Source: Bacillus multifaciens (GTDB lineage Bacteria > Bacillota > Bacilli > Bacillales > Bacillaceae_G). From it: a stretch of 64,000 nt of DNA. The position numbers were made by a program, and so were the translations under genes. The stretch is taken from contig NZ_JAVBXD010000011.1 in the NCBI RefSeq assembly GCF_030756675.1, positions 1 through 64,000 of the forward strand. Reading direction: 5' to 3'. Below, one piece after another: positions 7,938 through 15,356 of the stretch. The first letter of the stretch is position 1. Every line of letters begins with the position of its first letter. The notes under the pieces were generated by a model. The model was not told the origin of the DNA. It saw nothing but the letters and a program-made list of their open reading frames with translations, and made no database searches.

Positions 7938-9233
7938 TCATTTCTTTATATAATGTTTCATCTTGATGAACTTTATTTCTTCATACAACCACTTTATATC
8001 ATTCTCATTAAACACCCCTGTTACAAAACCCTTAAAGTGCTCTTCATTATACTTAGGTATTTTATTAGCTAATCCACAATACAATTTATATTGCCAAAAA
8101 GTTATTTTGGATAAGACTCTTTCCTCAGCTAATAAAACATCCCTATGAGGTATATCTATATCTCCAAATCCTTCAAAGTATTTTTCAATGAAAATATAGT
8201 CTTCTTCTTTGTTTAATTCATATTCCTGAATTTCTTCAAACCCCATGTTTAAGAAAAAAGGAATATACTCGGCTAAAGCAGAACAAACGTACATAGGTAC
8301 CTTACCATTTAATTTTTCAACTTCACCAAAAAAATAAGTTGATAATCCGGCTCCTCGAATTAAAGGGTGTAAAATAATCCTACTCAAGATTTTTACCTGT
8401 GAGTTTATTTCTATAAATTCTTCATCCTCTTGATCATTAGAATATGGGCTTTTAAGAATAATAACGCCCATTAAATCTCCATTGAACTCTAGTTTATAGT
8501 AAACAGTATTATATAATTGATTTGTTTCTTCTGATGAATGGGGGAAATAATGATATTTTTCTAATTCAAGATAATCTTCATATGTACCCCCTGAAACTTT
8601 TATAGATTCTAAAAAAGGATTGCTTTTATCATAATCTTTTTTTAAAATTTTTATTTCTTTATCCAAATTCAATGAAATTTTATTGTCCGGTCTTAGATAT
8701 TCTTCTAAGTCGTCGTGAGCACTAGCTAGAATAGCTGAAATACCTAATTTTCTTAATAACTTTTGTGTATTAAAACTTACAATTTTAGCTGTAGGTCTAT
8801 CTAAATAACTACAAAATTCATCAATAAATATTTTCTTATACCCCTTAGATAACATATAGGCTAAATCAAAACGGAATTGCTGTCCTGTTGATAAGTTATT
8901 GTAATTTGTTATATATAAATATGGCTCAGACAATCCCACCATATTCAAATAGTAGAGTGTATCTTTAAAGTTTTTATTTAGTATATCTATAATAGGAACA
9001 TTTTTTTCAAAATCTTTTTTCACTTGGACATAACCTTTATGAAGACATATTTCTTTTGATAAAGTAGTCTTACCGCTACCCGAACATCCTGTAATATAAG
9101 TTATTCCATCTAAATTTTCTTCAAAATTAAAATTATTATATATATGTCTAACTTTCGGATTAATCCCAAATACTCTGATTACTTCACGATATTTATCAGA
9201 AAAATCATACTCACTATCAATTAAAACTTTCAT
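7938..9233 (-). CDS. ABC-type ATPase fused to a GNAT-like domain
   Basis: 431 residues. Residues about 1-200 form one ABC-type ATPase: Walker A GCSGSGKTT (49-57), signature-like LSTGQQFRF (about 114) and Walker B KKIFIDEF, followed by SAHDD in the switch-His position. Residues about 205-360 look like a GNAT acyltransferase: ILSRIILHPLIRGAGLSTYFF resembles the acetyl-CoA loop, and YIPFFLNMGFEEI the typical C-terminal strand. There is no membrane segment. MccE in microcin C systems is a GNAT that acetylates the processed toxin for self-immunity, so an immunity or tailoring role is a reasonable guess. A 104-base gap separates it from the upstream gene. Confidence 0.7.
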   Translation of the reverse strand: MKVLIDSEYDFSDKYREVIRVFGINPKVRHIYNNFNFEENLDGITYITGCSGSGKTTLSKEICLHKGYVQVKKDFEKNVPIIDILNKNFKDTLYYLNMVGLSEPYLYITNYNNLSTGQQFRFDLAYMLSKGYKKIFIDEFCSYLDRPTAKIVSFNTQKLLRKLGISAILASAHDDLEEYLRPDNKISLNLDKEIKILKKDYDKSNPFLESIKVSGGTYEDYLELEKYHYFPHSSEETNQLYNTVYYKLEFNGDLMGVIILKSPYSNDQEDEEFIEINSQVKILSRIILHPLIRGAGLSTYFFGEVEKLNGKVPMYVCSALAEYIPFFLNMGFEEIQEYELNKEEDYIFIEKYFEGFGDIDIPHRDVLLAEERVLSKITFWQYKLYCGLANKIPKYNEEHFKGFVTGVFNENDIKWLYEEIKFIKMKHYIKK

Positions 9234-9337
9234 GATTTACTCCTTTTATAAGCGTATTTTAATAATTCTGTTTTTTATATTATCAGAAAGAAGGTTTGAT
9301 CTTTTTTATTTAGGACACTTTATCTTGTATTTTTGAG

Positions 9338-10708
9338 CTATTCAATTTCTAAAAATTTATATAAATCATTATTATCTATATAGAATCCAGAAAGTTCTTT
9401 AGATTGAAAGTAGATATGTTTACCAAAATATAAAGGAATAATTGTAGAATGATTCTCTAAATATAAGTCAATCAGTACTTTCTTTTCCACTGTACATTCC
9501 TCTAAATAATCATTGAGTAATTTAATGTAACCATCTCTTACTTTTTCATCCTTAAATTTATCTAAATAGTTTAATAATAAATCTATTTCTGAGTTAATTA
9601 ATGGGGAAACTAATTTTAAACATATATCGAATTGTTTCCTATTATATGATTTAATAAAATTTTTTAATGACATTGGATGAGATTTAACTGGAATGTGGTT
9701 TTTGTCTAAAAAACCAATTATTTCACTAACTATTAGATCATTAGGATAATAATCAGCGTACAATACATTTAAATCACAATTCACTAAATTACTGATATTA
9801 GTATTCTCATACTCACCATTATTGTGTTTGTATCTTTTCTTCTGATACTTAAGATTATTAGTAAATAAATAATTATCAGAAATATTTAAACCTTTATTTA
9901 ATATTTCATTATTATGTAATTTATCATAAACATAACTTGCTAGTTGCTTTTTATATGGAAGCAAAGCCTCACTTATTTCTAACATAAATAATATGTTAGA
10001 ATTTTTCATGTAAAAATCTTGATCACCCTCAAAATTACCAATCATTTCAAATGGAAAATAAGTAGAACAACTCATATTTAGTTTATTACTCTTGTAATTA
10101 TCAATTCCGTCTGATAGTTTGTCTAAATATATAAAATTCAATTCTTTTGTTTTTACTTTTCTTTCACGGAAAAAGAAAGGGTTATTTTTCACCCTGATAA
10201 TGCTGTTACATATAGTATCAAGATGAAACCTACCATTTGATACATTATTTACAGGTTTTCTGTCAATAAAATATATTGGACTAAATTGTATTGTTGAAAA
10301 GAGTTTTTTATAGTCATAGCTATATTTTGTTTCAATATATATTGAATTTCGAGAAAGATGTATTCCCACATTTTCTATAGGATCCCCGTCATATAAGTAT
10401 TCTTCAACTCCCACAATAAAATCTAGGTATGAAGAAAACATTGTTCTTTCTTTCAATATATATATTAGTGTTTTATACATATCTTCAGCATTTAATGGTA
10501 ATCCATTAGACCAATATGATTCTAAAAATTCTAGAGTTATAACGTTATTCTTATAATTTTCCTTAACATAAAAACTTTTATATTCTCCATCTTTCTCAAA
10601 AAAAATGGGCTCGTACATGCTACTTAGTATAGATTTACTCGAGAAATCATGTGCATTAAAAGTATATAAATCATGTGGCTTATCATCTATTTGAATAAAA
10701 GTACTCAT
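9338..10708 (-). CDS. OppA-like (SBP family 5) protein without signal peptide
   Basis: 456 residues. The N-terminal half has features of oligopeptide-binding proteins: SMYEPIFF, then WSNGLPLNAEDMYKTLIYIL (the W-x-G-x-P-x-T/A-A-x-D motif of family 5 binding proteins). It starts MSTFIQIDDKPHD, with no signal peptide or lipobox, so it should stay in the cytoplasm. It begins 3 bases after the E1-like gene ends, so the two are tightly linked. A cytoplasmic peptide-binding protein beside a peptide-activating enzyme could present, hold or sequester the precursor or product. The family call is moderate; the role is inferred. Confidence 0.6.
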   Translation of the reverse strand: MSTFIQIDDKPHDLYTFNAHDFSSKSILSSMYEPIFFEKDGEYKSFYVKENYKNNVITLEFLESYWSNGLPLNAEDMYKTLIYILKERTMFSSYLDFIVGVEEYLYDGDPIENVGIHLSRNSIYIETKYSYDYKKLFSTIQFSPIYFIDRKPVNNVSNGRFHLDTICNSIIRVKNNPFFFRERKVKTKELNFIYLDKLSDGIDNYKSNKLNMSCSTYFPFEMIGNFEGDQDFYMKNSNILFMLEISEALLPYKKQLASYVYDKLHNNEILNKGLNISDNYLFTNNLKYQKKRYKHNNGEYENTNISNLVNCDLNVLYADYYPNDLIVSEIIGFLDKNHIPVKSHPMSLKNFIKSYNRKQFDICLKLVSPLINSEIDLLLNYLDKFKDEKVRDGYIKLLNDYLEECTVEKKVLIDLYLENHSTIIPLYFGKHIYFQSKELSGFYIDNNDLYKFLEIE

Positions 10709-10711
10709 GTA

Positions 10712-11638
10712 TCAATTCTCCATAAACTCTATAGTATAATCTCTGAAGTTCAATGACTTTCTCCTATAAAGATTCTCTTGTTTATCATTGATCCAAAATT
10801 CTAAAATATCATTTGAAATTAAAGCACCAATAGTCATGTTTGTAGACGAGATAGATCCCATTACTGGTTCCCTATGCTCTGTATCTAAAAGAATAGTATT
10901 AATGAAATTACCTTTAAAGATTGGTCCCCAATAACCAGTTTCAATTCCAACAGCACCTTGGATAAAAGGTATACTTCTGGCTTTACAATATTCATAAACG
11001 ATATCATTGATACATTTAGGTGTATCGGCACAATTAACAAAGAAGTCCGCATCATAATCATTACAAGCACTCTGTAAATCTTCAACTTTATTAACTCGAA
11101 TATTAATTGTATTAATTTCTATATCTTTATCAAATCTACTAATAATTTCTTTTATAATGGATCCCTTATTACATCCAATATGATTAGCATCAAAAAAGAG
11201 TTGACGGTTAAGATTGCTTTCTTCCACATTATCAAACTCTATTATCAAAAAGTGCTTAACTCCAAAAGAAATCAAATTTTTGAGTACTACAGTACCTATT
11301 CCACCACAGCCTAGAATAATCACCTTTTTCTGACATATATTTTTTTGAATATTTACAGGGTCACTTCCAAAATTTGGTTGTTTGTTTTCGAAAAAATGTA
11401 TATTTTTCACAAGTTTCGCATCTATATTTTCTATATTATATGGCTTAACTACTAAAGAGTTATCTATTAAAAAGTCTCTTAATTCAGTTGATAGTTCTTC
11501 AATTTCCCATTCTCTCTTACTTAATAAATTAAAAAAACATAAATCAGGATCTTCAATTTCAAAAAGGTTAGTTCCAAAGTAAATACTACAATAAGGTGTT
11601 TGATGTTTTATTACGACAGCTTCTTTAAAACGTAACAT
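10712..11638 (-). CDS. E1/ThiF/MccB-like peptide adenylyltransferase
   Basis: 308 residues. Residues about 1-95 form an N-terminal domain that could be a peptide clamp (RRE-like). The E1 core follows: ATP-binding GCGGIG at 110-115, then IIEFDNVEESNLNRQLFF with the conserved Asp and SNLNRQ. The CxxC zinc pairs common in MoeB/ThiF and MccB are not apparent. MccB adenylates the C-terminal Asn of MccA to make a peptide-nucleotide. Here four tiny repeated peptide genes lie immediately upstream, which strongly suggests they are its substrates. GGAGG precedes the ATG. It is the first enzyme gene of the operon. Confidence 0.85.
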   Translation of the reverse strand: MLRFKEAVVIKHQTPYCSIYFGTNLFEIEDPDLCFFNLLSKREWEIEELSTELRDFLIDNSLVVKPYNIENIDAKLVKNIHFFENKQPNFGSDPVNIQKNICQKKVIILGCGGIGTVVLKNLISFGVKHFLIIEFDNVEESNLNRQLFFDANHIGCNKGSIIKEIISRFDKDIEINTINIRVNKVEDLQSACNDYDADFFVNCADTPKCINDIVYEYCKARSIPFIQGAVGIETGYWGPIFKGNFINTILLDTEHREPVMGSISSTNMTIGALISNDILEFWINDKQENLYRRKSLNFRDYTIEFMEN

Positions 11639-11660
11639 TATTATCTATTCCTCCAAATCA

Positions 11661-11704
11661 AAAGACTTGGAGCATTAAGGATTACTCCAAACCTCCAAGT
11701 CTTT
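11661..11704 (-). terminator. hairpin between precursor genes and E1-like gene
   Basis: A perfect 12-bp inverted repeat (AAAGACTTGGAG / CTCCAAGTCTTT) with a 20-base loop lies between the last peptide gene and the E1-like gene. On the minus strand it is followed only by TGATTT, so it is a weak terminator. It could let some transcripts through while keeping peptide mRNA abundant. The E. coli mcc operon has a hairpin at the equivalent place. Confidence 0.6.
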
Positions 11705-11722
11705 GTGATAATTAAAAATTTA

Positions 11723-11770
11723 TTATGAACGGTGTGTCATTTCACGTGTAGTTTTGCGTGTTACCTTCAT
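11723..11770 (-). CDS. 15-residue precursor peptide, copy 1
   Basis: Encodes MKVTRKTTREMTHRS, identical to the other three copies. The ribosome site GAGAGGAG (11780-11787) is 9 bases before this ATG. An in-frame ATG three codons upstream abuts the ribosome site and is less likely; the codon between the two ATGs differs between copies (Arg or Thr), consistent with it not being translated. This copy is nearest to the E1-like gene. It is Lys/Arg/Thr-rich and ends in Ser. It is interpreted as the substrate of the E1-like enzyme because of position, repetition and size (MccA has 7 residues). Confidence 0.75.
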   Translation of the reverse strand: MKVTRKTTREMTHRS

Positions 11771-11841
11771 TCTTTTCATCTCCTCTCAAATCCTTAGCTT
11801 GAATTTTATGTAATGGTTTTATCATAGATTTGAACCACTTA

Positions 11842-11889
11842 TTATGAACGATGTGTCATTTCACGTGTAGTTTTGCGTGTTACTTTCAT
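11842..11889 (-). CDS. 15-residue precursor peptide, copy 2
   Basis: Encodes the same peptide MKVTRKTTREMTHRS. Relative to copy 1, Lys2 is AAA rather than AAG and His13 is CAT rather than CAC, both silent. A GAGAGGAG-type ribosome site (here TGAGAGGAG) lies 9 bases upstream. It starts the block of regular 107-bp spacing shared with copies 3 and 4. Confidence 0.75.
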   Translation of the reverse strand: MKVTRKTTREMTHRS

Positions 11890-11948
11890 TGTTTTCATCT
11901 CCTCTCAGATCTTTGGCTTGAAATTACATCCAATTCTTTAACCAATTA

Positions 11949-11996
11949 TTATGAACGGTGTGTCATTTCACGTGTAGTTTTGCGTGTTACTTTCAT
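11949..11996 (-). CDS. 15-residue precursor peptide, copy 3
   Basis: Encodes MKVTRKTTREMTHRS with its own ribosome site, exactly 107 bp from copies 2 and 4. The surrounding non-coding spacer is also almost identical to that of copy 2, which indicates recent tandem duplication. Confidence 0.75.
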   Translation of the reverse strand: MKVTRKTTREMTHRS

Positions 11997-12055
11997 TGTT
12001 TTCATCTCCTCTCAGATCTTTGGCTTGAAATTACATCCAATTCTTTAACCAATTA

Positions 12056-12103
12056 TTATGAACGGTGTGTCATTTCACGTGTAGTTTTGCGTGTCACTTT
12101 CAT
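12056..12103 (-). CDS. 15-residue precursor peptide, copy 4 (promoter-proximal)
   Basis: Encodes MKVTRKTTREMTHRS; Val3 is GTG instead of GTA, a silent change. It is the first peptide gene of the minus-strand transcript. Across the four copies every base difference found inside the 15 codons is silent, which argues that the peptide itself is under selection. Confidence 0.75.
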   Translation of the reverse strand: MKVTRKTTREMTHRS

Positions 12104-12249
12104 TGTTTTCATCTCCTCTCAAATTTTTGGTTTGAAATCGATTTATATCAATAAATCAATCCAATAAATCAATCTAATCTGTGAATAAATCCATCAATAC
12201 GCTTATTATTTAGAAAAATTATCTTCACCTTCTTTTATTATTATTTTGA

Positions 12250-12339
12250 AAAAAAAGGAATAGAAACCTCTTAATGGTATAGAAGGTTATTTTTTCCTTA
12301 GTGCCTTTGTAGAATATCACGGAATTATCTGAATTTCAA
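12250..12339 (-). promoter_or_regulatory. candidate promoter and leader terminator of the peptide operon
   Basis: On the minus strand TTGAAA (12334-12339) and TATTCT (12311-12316) are 17 bases apart, a plausible but weak sigma-A promoter. Just downstream, AAGGAA...TTCCTT and AACC...GGTT (12250-12301) can form an imperfect stem followed by eight T residues. If both are real, a leader terminator would control entry into the peptide genes. The rest of 12340-12660 is very AT-rich with no gene seen. Confidence 0.3.
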
Positions 12340-12662
12340 CAACATTTAATCATTTTTTATAAATATTTGCAGATTTTTTAAAAACTTACGAATCTTTCGT
12401 TATTATTTTGAGATTATAAGTTATATATTTTAAAATTTATTCTATATAAAATTAATACGAAATTCTTAAAATCAAATAATGTATTAGTGCTATTTTATTA
12501 TTCACTTCATAAATACTTTTTTGAAATTAAAATCCATTTCATTCCAATATTTAAAATTAATTGGTTCTTTTATATTCGATTTCATACCCAGAATTAAATA
12601 AAATACATAAATTCTAATCAATCTATTAAAAATTTAACATTTAATTCATTTTTTAAAAAATA

Positions 12663-12691
12663 TTGACTTTTCTAAAGATTGTTTATATAGT
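12663..12691 (+). promoter_or_regulatory. sigma-A promoter for the 21-residue ORF and JmjC gene
   Basis: TTGACT (12663-12668), a 17-base spacer and TATAGT (12686-12691). No terminator is visible between here and the JmjC gene, so it could drive both the small ORF at 12838 and the oxygenase. Confidence 0.6.
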
Positions 12692-12837
12692 TTTCTTAAT
12701 ATTCCATATAGTTAATGATCTAATTACCTGAAAATAGAACATTAAAGTTTTGTTAAATATTATACTGAAAATTAATTATTAGTATGGATATTAAAATCTT
12801 AACGACTGGGAGACATAATTAAAGAGGGGTGAAATAT

Positions 12838-12903
12838 TTGCACTTACTTCATAGTGAAATACCTATTGATGGTGTTCATTTTCTTTCTTTATATACAAGA
12901 TAA
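12838..12903 (+). CDS. 21-residue small ORF, candidate second precursor peptide
   Basis: TTG start, encoding (M)HLLHSEIPIDGVH and ending FLSLYTR. The ribosome site and start region GGGGTGAAATATTTG is the same as that of the JmjC gene (13022-13037) apart from one extra T. That duplication suggests a translated ORF rather than chance. It lies 131 bases before the oxygenase gene. It may be a substrate of the oxygenase, a leader peptide or a duplicated start. Its function is unknown. Confidence 0.4.
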   Translation: MHLLHSEIPIDGVHFLSLYTR

Positions 12904-13034
12904 AAAAGCAAGTAAACACACGTTCTATTACAAAATATATATACTATAGTTTCTTAGCTTAAAATATTTTCTGACACAAGAGCAAAAACTAAGCATTATA
13001 ACATTACAAATTATTTAAACTGGGGTGAAATATT

Positions 13035-13838
13035 TTGAATAAATTATTAGTAGCCGATCAAACTAATAAAATTGATAAAGTAGATAGCATTACTGACAAA
13101 GAGTTTTTAGCGAATTACGCACTTAAGAGCAAGCCGGTATTATTAACTGGAATAATTGATACTTGGAAAGCAACGAAAGAATGGTCATTTGACTATTTTA
13201 AAGAAAAATATGGAGATACTATTATAACTATCCATACATGCAGACCTCCAACTAATACAGAATTGTACGAAACTAGTTTAGGTGAATATATAGATTATAT
13301 AAAAAAAGGTGATTTTGAGGATAATCCATGGTATTGTGATTGGACATTCACGGAAAATACACCTGAAATTAGTGAAGAATATCAAGCTATAACAGCATTC
13401 GGCGATAATTGGATTGATAATATACCAAAAGGAATATTAAATGAACCTAAATGGATTTACATAGGACCAAAGGGTTCTGGTACTTCTCTACATATTGACT
13501 TTTGTATGACAAGTGCTTGGAATGCAGTTATAGTAGGACAAAAAAAATGGGCATTCTTCTCTCCAGATCAAGCCCCTTACTTATATGATGGAGAAGTAGA
13601 TGTATTTAATCCAGACTTCGAAAAATTCCCATTGTTTAAAAAAGCTCAGCCTATAATTGTTACACAAAAAGCAGGGGAAGTTATGTATACACCATCAGGA
13701 TGGTGGCATCAAGTTTTAAATGAAGAGAGTGGGATTTCAATAACAGAAAATTATATCAATTCCACGAATGCAGATGTGTCTTTATGGCCTTATTTAAAAT
13801 CTGTTATCAAAAAGAATGGTTGGAACGTCCAAGATTAA
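13035..13838 (+). CDS. JmjC/cupin_8 Fe(II)/2-oxoglutarate oxygenase
   Basis: 267 residues with the cupin_8 architecture. SKPVLLTGIIDTWKA near residue 33 is the usual N-terminal motif. The iron triad is H153-x-D155 in SLHIDF and H225 in GWWHQV. K170/K171 in VGQKKWAFF match the region that contacts 2-oxoglutarate. Relatives hydroxylate side chains of proteins or peptides. It is transcribed away from the peptide cluster but within the same AT-rich island, so it could hydroxylate the island's peptide product. The TTG start follows GGGGTG with good spacing. Confidence 0.8.
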   Translation: MNKLLVADQTNKIDKVDSITDKEFLANYALKSKPVLLTGIIDTWKATKEWSFDYFKEKYGDTIITIHTCRPPTNTELYETSLGEYIDYIKKGDFEDNPWYCDWTFTENTPEISEEYQAITAFGDNWIDNIPKGILNEPKWIYIGPKGSGTSLHIDFCMTSAWNAVIVGQKKWAFFSPDQAPYLYDGEVDVFNPDFEKFPLFKKAQPIIVTQKAGEVMYTPSGWWHQVLNEESGISITENYINSTNADVSLWPYLKSVIKKNGWNVQD

Positions 13839-14080
13839 ATAGTCGAAAGATTGAATCTCAAATATCAAAATACTTATAAGATGTAATAAGGCATGTGAGA
13901 TGGTACTGGTACAAACTGTTTTTGAAGATAGAGAGAGTTGAATAGATTCCTAATGGATGCAATAGTTTGATATGCATATATAAATTCAGAATATACATAT
14001 AGAAACTATCCTAAAGAAATAATCCAAATCTTTTAGAAAACCACAGTTTGATTTTAATTATCATTAATAGGAATTATATG

Positions 14081-14112
14081 AAAAAGCTAGTCTAAATCTA
14101 GCTTTTTCCTTT
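14081..14112 (+). terminator. terminator after JmjC gene region
   Basis: AAAAAGCTAG and CTAGCTTTTT form a 10-bp stem around TCTAAAT, followed by a T-rich tract. The remainder of 13839-14332 shows no gene. Confidence 0.7.
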
Positions 14113-14332
14113 TTATTTATAGGTATCCTATTTTCTTTATTTGTATTGTTTTGAATGTATACTTTTCTAATTGATTTTGAGGGTAATTGGAAATTCGCAC
14201 TAAAATCAATGATTAGGGCGGAATAAATGTAAACTAATAGTCCGAAATTTATACTTACTTTTTATTAAGATGTTCAAATGTATAATAAATTATAAAAGAT
14301 ATTGAGGAAAAATAGAGAAGAGGGAATACTGT

Positions 14333-15121
14333 ATGACTAATTTAAAAAATGTTCTTGAGCTTGATTTTGCATATTTTGAAACCTTTACTAGCCAAATAGA
14401 GAAATCATGGGGTTCTATATTTTGTAATGAAGGTAACCCATATTATTATGATGCAAATCATGCACATGTAAGTGTAGTAAGTTTGAACCCAAAAATGATA
14501 GTAGATGAAGTAGTTCATTTCTACAAAACTAAAAATATAGTACCTAGATTTTATATATACAACTTAGATATGCAAGAAAAACTGATCTCTGAATTACAAA
14601 TAAGGAATTTTGGATTTGAAGAATTAATACTTCCAATTCAATTATGGAATAAGGAATTAATTAAAAAAGATAAAAATAAAAAAGTTACTATTGAAAAGGT
14701 ATCTGAATTAAATTTTGAAGAAACTTTAGATATTCAATGTAATATAAAGGAGCTTGGAGGAGGCGAAGTTAGAAAAAAGGCTTTTCAAGAGGAATTTCAA
14801 CATCCAGCATTTACTCACTATCTGCTTAGATACAATGGAGTAGCATGTTCCATTGCTTGTATTTTTGAACATGAGAAACAGGCCCGAATGGAAAGTGTAG
14901 CTACAATTGAAAAGTTTAGAGGTAAAGGGTTAATAGGTGAACTTATTCATTTTATTCAATGTGAAGTAATGAATAGGGGGCTAGATAATCTTTGGGTGAT
15001 TCCAATAAATGAAAAAGTAGAAAAAGTGTATGAGAAGTATGGATTTGAAACAGTAGAAAAAATTAAGACAGGACATGCATTTTTAGAAGGAAAAAGTATT
15101 AAAGAAATTCACGAGGGATAG
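14333..15121 (+). CDS. GNAT-family N-acetyltransferase
   Basis: 262 residues. The C-terminal half (about 125-255) carries the acetyl-CoA fold: ARMESVATIEKFRGKGLIGELI (motif A, R-G-K-G-L-I-G) and VYEKYGFETVEKI (motif B). The N-terminal half is a divergent GNAT-like or lineage-specific domain, giving the double-length form seen in several Bacillus acetyltransferases. AGAGGG precedes the ATG. As the last gene of the island it could supply immunity, as MccE does in microcin C systems, or be unrelated. The substrate is unknown. Confidence 0.75.
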   Translation: MTNLKNVLELDFAYFETFTSQIEKSWGSIFCNEGNPYYYDANHAHVSVVSLNPKMIVDEVVHFYKTKNIVPRFYIYNLDMQEKLISELQIRNFGFEELILPIQLWNKELIKKDKNKKVTIEKVSELNFEETLDIQCNIKELGGGEVRKKAFQEEFQHPAFTHYLLRYNGVACSIACIFEHEKQARMESVATIEKFRGKGLIGELIHFIQCEVMNRGLDNLWVIPINEKVEKVYEKYGFETVEKIKTGHAFLEGKSIKEIHEG

Positions 15122-15173
15122 AAAAAATCAACTCATTTTGTTTTTAAGAAATATTTAGTTAACAAGTGTATTA

Positions 15174-15211
15174 GGGGTACCGTCAGGAAAATGCGGATTT
15201 ACAACGTTAAG
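15174..15211 (+). repeat. 38-bp Tn3-family terminal inverted repeat (left end)
   Basis: Starts GGGGTACCGTCAGG and ends ACGTTAAG exactly 38 bases later. Tn3-family ends are 38 bp, begin GGGG and end TAAG. The inside of the element would be to the right, where a resolvase gene lies. I found no matching right end or full transposase, so this is a remnant or a transposase-less derivative. Confidence 0.7.
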
Positions 15212-15226
15212 GAAATTTAATGTGAA

Positions 15227-15262
15227 AAAGCCGGATTCCAATAGCTATGGAATCCGGCTTTC
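15227..15262. terminator. terminator hairpin inside the Tn3 remnant end
   Basis: AAAGCCGGATTCCA pairs with TGGAATCCGGCTTT (14 bp) around ATAGCTA. It can terminate in either direction, including for the minus-strand sigma/DUF4179 operon. Confidence 0.7.
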
Positions 15263-15356
15263 ATGACGGCTTTTAATAAAACCCGTTATTCAACTATCGC
15301 GTGTTCGTTAGCTTAAGGTACTTCCGCGATATGAGTAAACAAAGCAAACGAGGTCA

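Larger units (their letters stand above)
11723..12128 (-). repeat. tandem repeat array carrying the four peptide genes
   Basis: Three units repeat at exactly 107 bp (stop codons at 11842, 11949 and 12056) and a fourth at 119 bp (11723). Each unit holds a ribosome site, a 15-codon gene and a spacer ending in AATTACATCCAATTC or a variant. The opposite strand is open across units and gives a Cys-rich reading frame, which is a by-product of the repeat. Confidence 0.85.

Noticed and set aside
11723-12128. CRISPR-like spacing of repeats
   Set aside because: Units of 107 bp are almost identical throughout with no variable spacers, and no cas genes are present.
5022-12128. Lanthipeptide, thiopeptide or lasso-peptide cluster
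   Set aside because: No LanB/C/M, YcaO, lasso B/C or radical SAM gene is present, and the repeated peptides have no Cys. An E1-like enzyme with short peptides fits microcin C-type logic better.
11851-12167. Cys- and Phe-rich repeated reading frames on the plus strand (two copies of a MCHFTCSFACYF-type sequence)
   Set aside because: They are the antisense of the 107-bp peptide-gene repeat, lack ribosome sites and owe their length to the repeat period. The minus-strand 15-codon genes explain the conservation, including the silent changes.
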